Shown here: positions 63,401-64,000 of the stretch, piece by piece | How the letters are laid out: every line of letters begins with the position of its first letter | Numbering within the stretch: the stretch's first letter is position 1 | Source of the DNA: a bacterium 336/3 | GTDB taxonomy: Bacteria; Bacteroidota; Bacteroidia; Cytophagales; Thermonemataceae | Reading direction: 5' to 3' | Length of the DNA stretch: 64,000 nucleotides | NCBI GenBank assembly: GCA_001281695.1 | Contig: LJIE01000001.1 | Location: 1,440,586 to 1,504,585 of the forward strand | Program-made: the position numbers and the translations under genes | Notes under the pieces: generated by a model | Seen by the model: the letters and a program-made list of their open reading frames with translations, nothing else | What the model was told of the DNA's origin: nothing | The model's database searches: none

Positions 63401-63459
63401 GTCTTTTTTTTGTAAAATTAGAAAAGAGAAACAGTTTTAACAAAAAAAAAGCATTTGTA

Positions 63460-63492
63460 TTGAAAATTTTTCGTAAAATCAATATATTTTTG
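63460..63492 (+). promoter_or_regulatory. Candidate promoter of the two-component propeller sensor
   Basis: TTG (63460-63462) and TATTTTTG (63485-63492) are 22 bases apart and fit the Bacteroidota -33/-7 pattern, 41 bases before the ATG at 63533. Confidence 0.5.
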
Positions 63493-63532
63493 CATCTTTA
63501 ATATAAAGTTATTGAAGTCTTTTAGACTGCCT

Positions 63533-64000
63533 ATGCACAAACTAAAATATACATATCTATATATAATTTTTTTCATCTCTTACTGTTTAGTTTCAAAAGC
63601 TCAACAATATCGGTTCAGTACCTATTCACTTGAAGAAGGATTGCCACAATCAGAAGTAATGGATATTTTAGAAGATAGAAGAGGAAGTATTTGGGTTGGG
63701 ACAAATGGAGGAGGAGTCGCTCGTTTCAATGGAATTTCCTTTAAATCATATAATGAACAAAATGGGTTAGCTAATAACAGAGTGAAAAAACTCTATGAAG
63801 ATAAACAAGGGAATTTGTGGTTTATTTCTGAAAGAGGAATTACTAAATATGATGGAAAAAATTTTAAAAAATATACAGAAACACAAGGATTTAGCAATGG
63901 AGTAGATTTTGAAGTAACAGAAGATTATGAAGGGAAATTGTGGTTTTTGATTAAAAAAGAAAAAGGGGCTAATAAAATTGTATATTATAACAATGACAGT
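63533..64000 (+). CDS. Sensor with two-component regulator propeller repeats (partial)
   Basis: The frame opens with ATG at 63533 and runs past the end of the window, so only 156 residues are seen. It has a signal peptide (YIIFFISYCLVSKAQ) and then repeated Reg_prop units: GLPQSEVMDILEDRRGSIWVG, GLANNRVKKLYEDKQGNLWF and an incomplete third. Such proteins normally carry a seven- or eight-blade periplasmic propeller, a Y_Y_Y domain, a TM helix and a kinase or HTH output domain. The output domain lies beyond the window, so its type is unknown. Confidence 0.85.
   Translation, partial: MHKLKYTYLYIIFFISYCLVSKAQQYRFSTYSLEEGLPQSEVMDILEDRRGSIWVGTNGGGVARFNGISFKSYNEQNGLANNRVKKLYEDKQGNLWFISERGITKYDGKNFKKYTETQGFSNGVDFEVTEDYEGKLWFLIKKEKGANKIVYYNNDS

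Noticed and set aside
1-64000. rRNA, tRNA, integrase, transposase or prophage genes
   Set aside because: None could be recognised; gene content looks chromosomal and there are no flanking att-like repeats.

Overview
The window is AT-rich DNA from a member of the Bacteroidota, probably an environmental Cytophagales-type bacterium. Three observations support this. Several promoters fit the Bacteroidota pattern TTTG/TTG-N19..22-TAnnTTTG. One giant secreted protein ends in a type IX secretion (T9SS) sorting domain. The window also carries TonB-type and PorT-like outer-membrane barrels and a Reg_prop sensor. The assignment is an inference; no rRNA or tRNA gene was seen to fix it. Coding density is high and no gap exceeds about 255 bases.

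Layout. 1-4263 (minus): a MacAB-like ABC export operon (ATPase, two paralogous permeases, adaptor cut by the window edge), divergent from a cation-diffusion transporter (4480-5457). 5475-11379 (minus): envelope and stress genes (membrane protein, M15 peptidase lipoprotein, Wzi/RemB-like barrel, Bcp peroxiredoxin, TerB-like protein, large porin). 11517-16801 (plus): PAS histidine kinase, pabB, a frameshifted AlkD-type repair gene, a Crp/Fnr regulator and a DUF998 membrane protein. 16792-19019 (minus): glycosyltransferase, M23 peptidase and a small protein. 19165-28473: lepA, a small secreted protein, cbs, two unknown envelope genes, rlmN, and two YceI genes followed by a MarR regulator. 28457-29947 (minus): a polytopic GT-C-like membrane protein.

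30030-49244 (plus) is the most unusual region. A transporter-HEAT-cyclic-nucleotide-domain fusion is followed by a protein with three TIR/DUF4062-like domains. Next come a membrane-anchored nSTAND1 NTPase with coiled coil and WD40 propeller (split by an apparent frameshift), an outer-membrane barrel, a lipoprotein, and a 2,933-residue T9SS-exported repeat protein. Spacing is tight, so these may be one envelope-spanning system; that is an inference.

49332-53513 (plus): NfeD-type protease, a MIP18/SufT-like protein and a TonB-type receptor. 53514-53767: terminators flanking a cluster of palindromic intergenic repeats. 53768-60474 (minus): a complete RND efflux operon (TetR, TolC, adaptor lipoprotein, pump) with a candidate operator at its promoter. 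60614-64000: VOC protein, Sua5/TsaC, TatD hydrolase, TPR protein, and the start of a two-component propeller sensor running off the end.
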